From Stephanodiscus triporus (Eukaryota; Bacillariophyta; Thalassiosirophyceae; Thalassiosirales; Thalassiosiraceae), in assembly GCA_036939755.1 (NCBI GenBank), contig JALLAZ010000165.1, forward strand, positions 1 to 20,455: a stretch of DNA of 20,455 nucleotides. Reading direction: 5' to 3'. Below are positions 12,901-15,900 of this stretch, in pieces. The translations under genes and the position numbers were made by a program. Below the pieces are notes generated by a model. The model worked only from the letters and a program-made list of their open reading frames with translations. It was not told the origin of the DNA and made no database searches. Every line of letters starts with the position of its first letter. Within the stretch, counting starts at the first letter, position 1.

Positions 12901-15900
12901 TTTTGGTTTGTAATCAATCACCGTCATTGACATCCTTGGTGTCGTGTGATACGATCACTGTCATGGATGGAAACGAAATCGGTGGCAGTTTTTATCTCGA
13001 TTCATCTGACCCCATTCCATACAATGCAAGTCCATCAGAAATTGAAGCCGCTCTCAGTGGTGTGTCAGGCATTGGGCGCGTAGAAGTGACGAGGTCACAG
13101 CCAGATGGACAAGCAGGGTACACATGGCTAGTCACATTTTTAGATGATGGCGGTGATGTGGCCGATCTCCACGCTTCCAATTCTCTCACCGGAAAGGGAG
13201 CAAAGATATCGGTCACTGAATTTATCAAAGGCAACGAAATAGGAGGATCGTTTAAATTATCTTATGGTGATGAAACGACAGAAACTGTTCCTTTTGATGT
13301 GGATGAACAGACGCTCCGTTCGAAACTCGAAGCTTTGAATGAAATCGAACACGTAGACGTAAATACAGATGGACACATTGACCCTCAGCTTGGGAGATCA
13401 TTCACGGTAACATTTTTGGATCAAGATACTGGCGATGCGCCGTTGCTGATGCCTGATGCAACAAAGCTAACTGGGCTTGGGGGGGTCATTTCTGTGTCGG
13501 AGGCTATAAAGGGAAGTTTTGCCGCCAATGATGCATTATATATGAGCTTTGAATTGCCACGAAGTTGCTCGACCTCAGATGTACGGCGACCGTATTGTGG
13601 GGACCCTATAACAGAAGCAGTCATTGAATTCAGCTCGAGGATAGAATTCACTGCGACGTCAACTTTCTACCATCAATACTTTCCTGACTACTCTACCCAA
13701 ATCATTCGCACCTCATATGTTGGTGAATCTCCACTTCGGCAATTGAGTGGCTACTTCAATGTTGCATACGATGGAAGTCTGAGTGCGCCGATAAACGTCC
13801 ATGCCACTGCAGACAATGTCCGCGATATTCTGGAAGATCTCCCTGGTATTGACACTGTCGGTGTTGAGAGACAATTCGCGTCGCAGGTAGTGTATGGTGT
13901 ATGTATTGACGCTCAAATTGGATACTCACTGATAAAATGCAGCAAAGCTTGCAGTCCTTGCGGCTTTGGTGCTGAAGGAATCAAGGCCAATCAACTCATC
14001 AGGGTAGGAGAGGTGTGGTACCGAGTGTCTTCTGCATATGACGGTGTTCAAGAATCGTTCGAAATCGCGACTGTGGCCGATTCGTCCATTAATGTGCCTT
14101 ATGTAGGTGATACTGACTTGGATGAATGGGACTTGTTCGTTTGGACAGGTGGATATGAATGGTTGGTATCTTTCTACAGTGTAATTGGAGCAGCAAAGCC
14201 TCTTACCGCTCCAGTTCATCACATGCTTCCTCATCAAGCAGCAGTTGAAATTGCTACTCAAGATTGCAATGCGTGCATAATTGTTGATAATCTGTCACCA
14301 GACACGCAGTACTACGTTAGGGCGCGAACAAAAAATCGCAGAGGGTGGAGTGTGTATAGTGATATCATTTCCGAAACTCCTAAAGGAATCCCCTCCTCTC
14401 CGACGAATATTGATGTAAATGCCGTCTCCGGAGAATGCTTAGAGGTTGAGTTTGATCCTCCCGTGTATGGCGAGCCTCTCATTTCGTTTGTGGTACAGTG
14501 GGATTACAGTGAGCTCTTCACCCACGCTGATGATGACTCCTCGGCATCCTGCACGAGTCATAGATATGGAAGTTGTGACCTTGGGGTGGGAGGTAGTCCT
14601 CCAATCAAGCATGAAATATGTGGATTGCTCGAGTCGGAAGAATATTTTGTCCGAGTAGCGGCAATGAATTCTGTTCTAACACAAGACAACACGAACTGGT
14701 CCGGGATGGCTTCGACTGTGCCAGTTGACCAAGTTCCTGACCCTCCAGTTTCGTTGAATGTCGAAGTGCTTGGATATGATGGCGTGCAGATATCATTTGA
14801 TTGGCCGAAACGAAATGGGGGCAAAGAGATATCACAGTTTGTTGTCACCTATGATACGACAGAAGACTTTTCATCTGCGAATCAAATGGTCATTTCGCCG
14901 ACGCTCCCCCGGAAGATCCCGAACAATGGCGATAAGTGCGTATTTGATTTTGTTCCAACAAATCCACCACTCAATGTCGGATTCACCTATTTCATCAAGA
15001 TGAATGCTGTCAACAGTGTTGGCACTGGAATAGCGTCTGCAATTTTATCCGTCATGCCCTCAGGGCCGCCTTTCCCTCCTAGTGCTGCTGTCCTAACAAC
15101 GCTCCAATACAGTGAATTGCCGGTGACTGAGGCTTCAGTATCGTGGGCGTCCGTCCCAACTGTTTCGAATGGTGGGTACCCCATCGACGGGTACTTTGTT
15201 GAATGGTGGTCAAGAGACAAGCTTCCTGAGATTCAGGTTGTCCGTCTTCACTACACATCACCCCTGTCTCGATCAACCTTTACGCTCAGCTTTAGTCCAT
15301 CTCCAACTGTGAAGAAGGAAACATCGAACTTGCCATGGAATGCATCTGCGGGTCTTCTGCGGAGAGAGATACTAAACCTCGGATGGGACCAAGATGATGA
15401 TTTGGTATTGATCAGTGATGTGAAGGTTGCGCGGTCGTCCCTCGCGAATGGATATCAATGGTCGATTACGTTTGGGGATAATCCTGATAGAACCCTAAAT
15501 GATGGTGATCAAGTAAGCCTCTTTGGAAGTGTACAGGAAAATGGAGACTCGGGATCTCCTACAGTCACAGTATCCACTTTTCGGGATGGCCGAAGGTCAG
15601 GAGGTTTTAACGAAATTCAGTATTTACAAGTTTTAGGAACCGGTACTTTGTCTGGTTATTACCGCTTGAAATTCTCAGGATCGAAATGGACCAGTTTGAT
15701 TCCTATCCATGCCAGTGCTGCATACATTGAGAATGCACTCCTCCAGCTAAGCACAGTCAGTACCATAGAAGTCGTCCAGAACGATAGCGTTGATCAATTA
15801 CGTGTCGGTACTGATGGTGATTTGGTTCATCATTATGAGATTCACTTCACAAGCCATCTTGGGAACGTTGATGCCCTGGTGATTGATGCAACGCATGTGG

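Larger units (their letters stand above)
11641..14267 (+). repeat. R-repeat block B (about six units)
   Basis: Approximate units: 11641-12110; 12106-12640 (with a GD module); 12640-12971; 12972-13232; 13233-13514; 13515-14267 (with a GD module). This block contains the clearest textbook R units. Shared landmarks are G-G-S-F-x-L, P-[YF]-[ND], A-L-x-x-[LV], V-[ED]-V, W-L-V-[TS]-F, and the closing V-[ST]-V-[TS]-E followed by I-K-G. Confidence 0.75.
11411..14388 (+). other. FN3-6, fragmentary and split by about 930 residues
   Basis: The first part is reduced to D-K-P-E-K-M-R-T-V-S-S and A-L-K-R-Y-E-V-Q, running straight into the second EVQ array with no clear strand B. The closing half is clear at about 14268-14388: I-I-V-D-N-L-S-P-D-T-Q-Y-Y-V-R-A-R-T-K-N and R-G-W-S-V-Y-S. 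Between them lie EVQ strands and R-repeat block B. Because the opening half is so short, this may be a collapsed FN3. Confidence 0.5.

Noticed and set aside
4024..14270. Repeats considered as a CRISPR or satellite array
   Set aside because: The periodicity is in the protein, with diverged DNA and an open frame throughout; no identical repeats with unique spacers.
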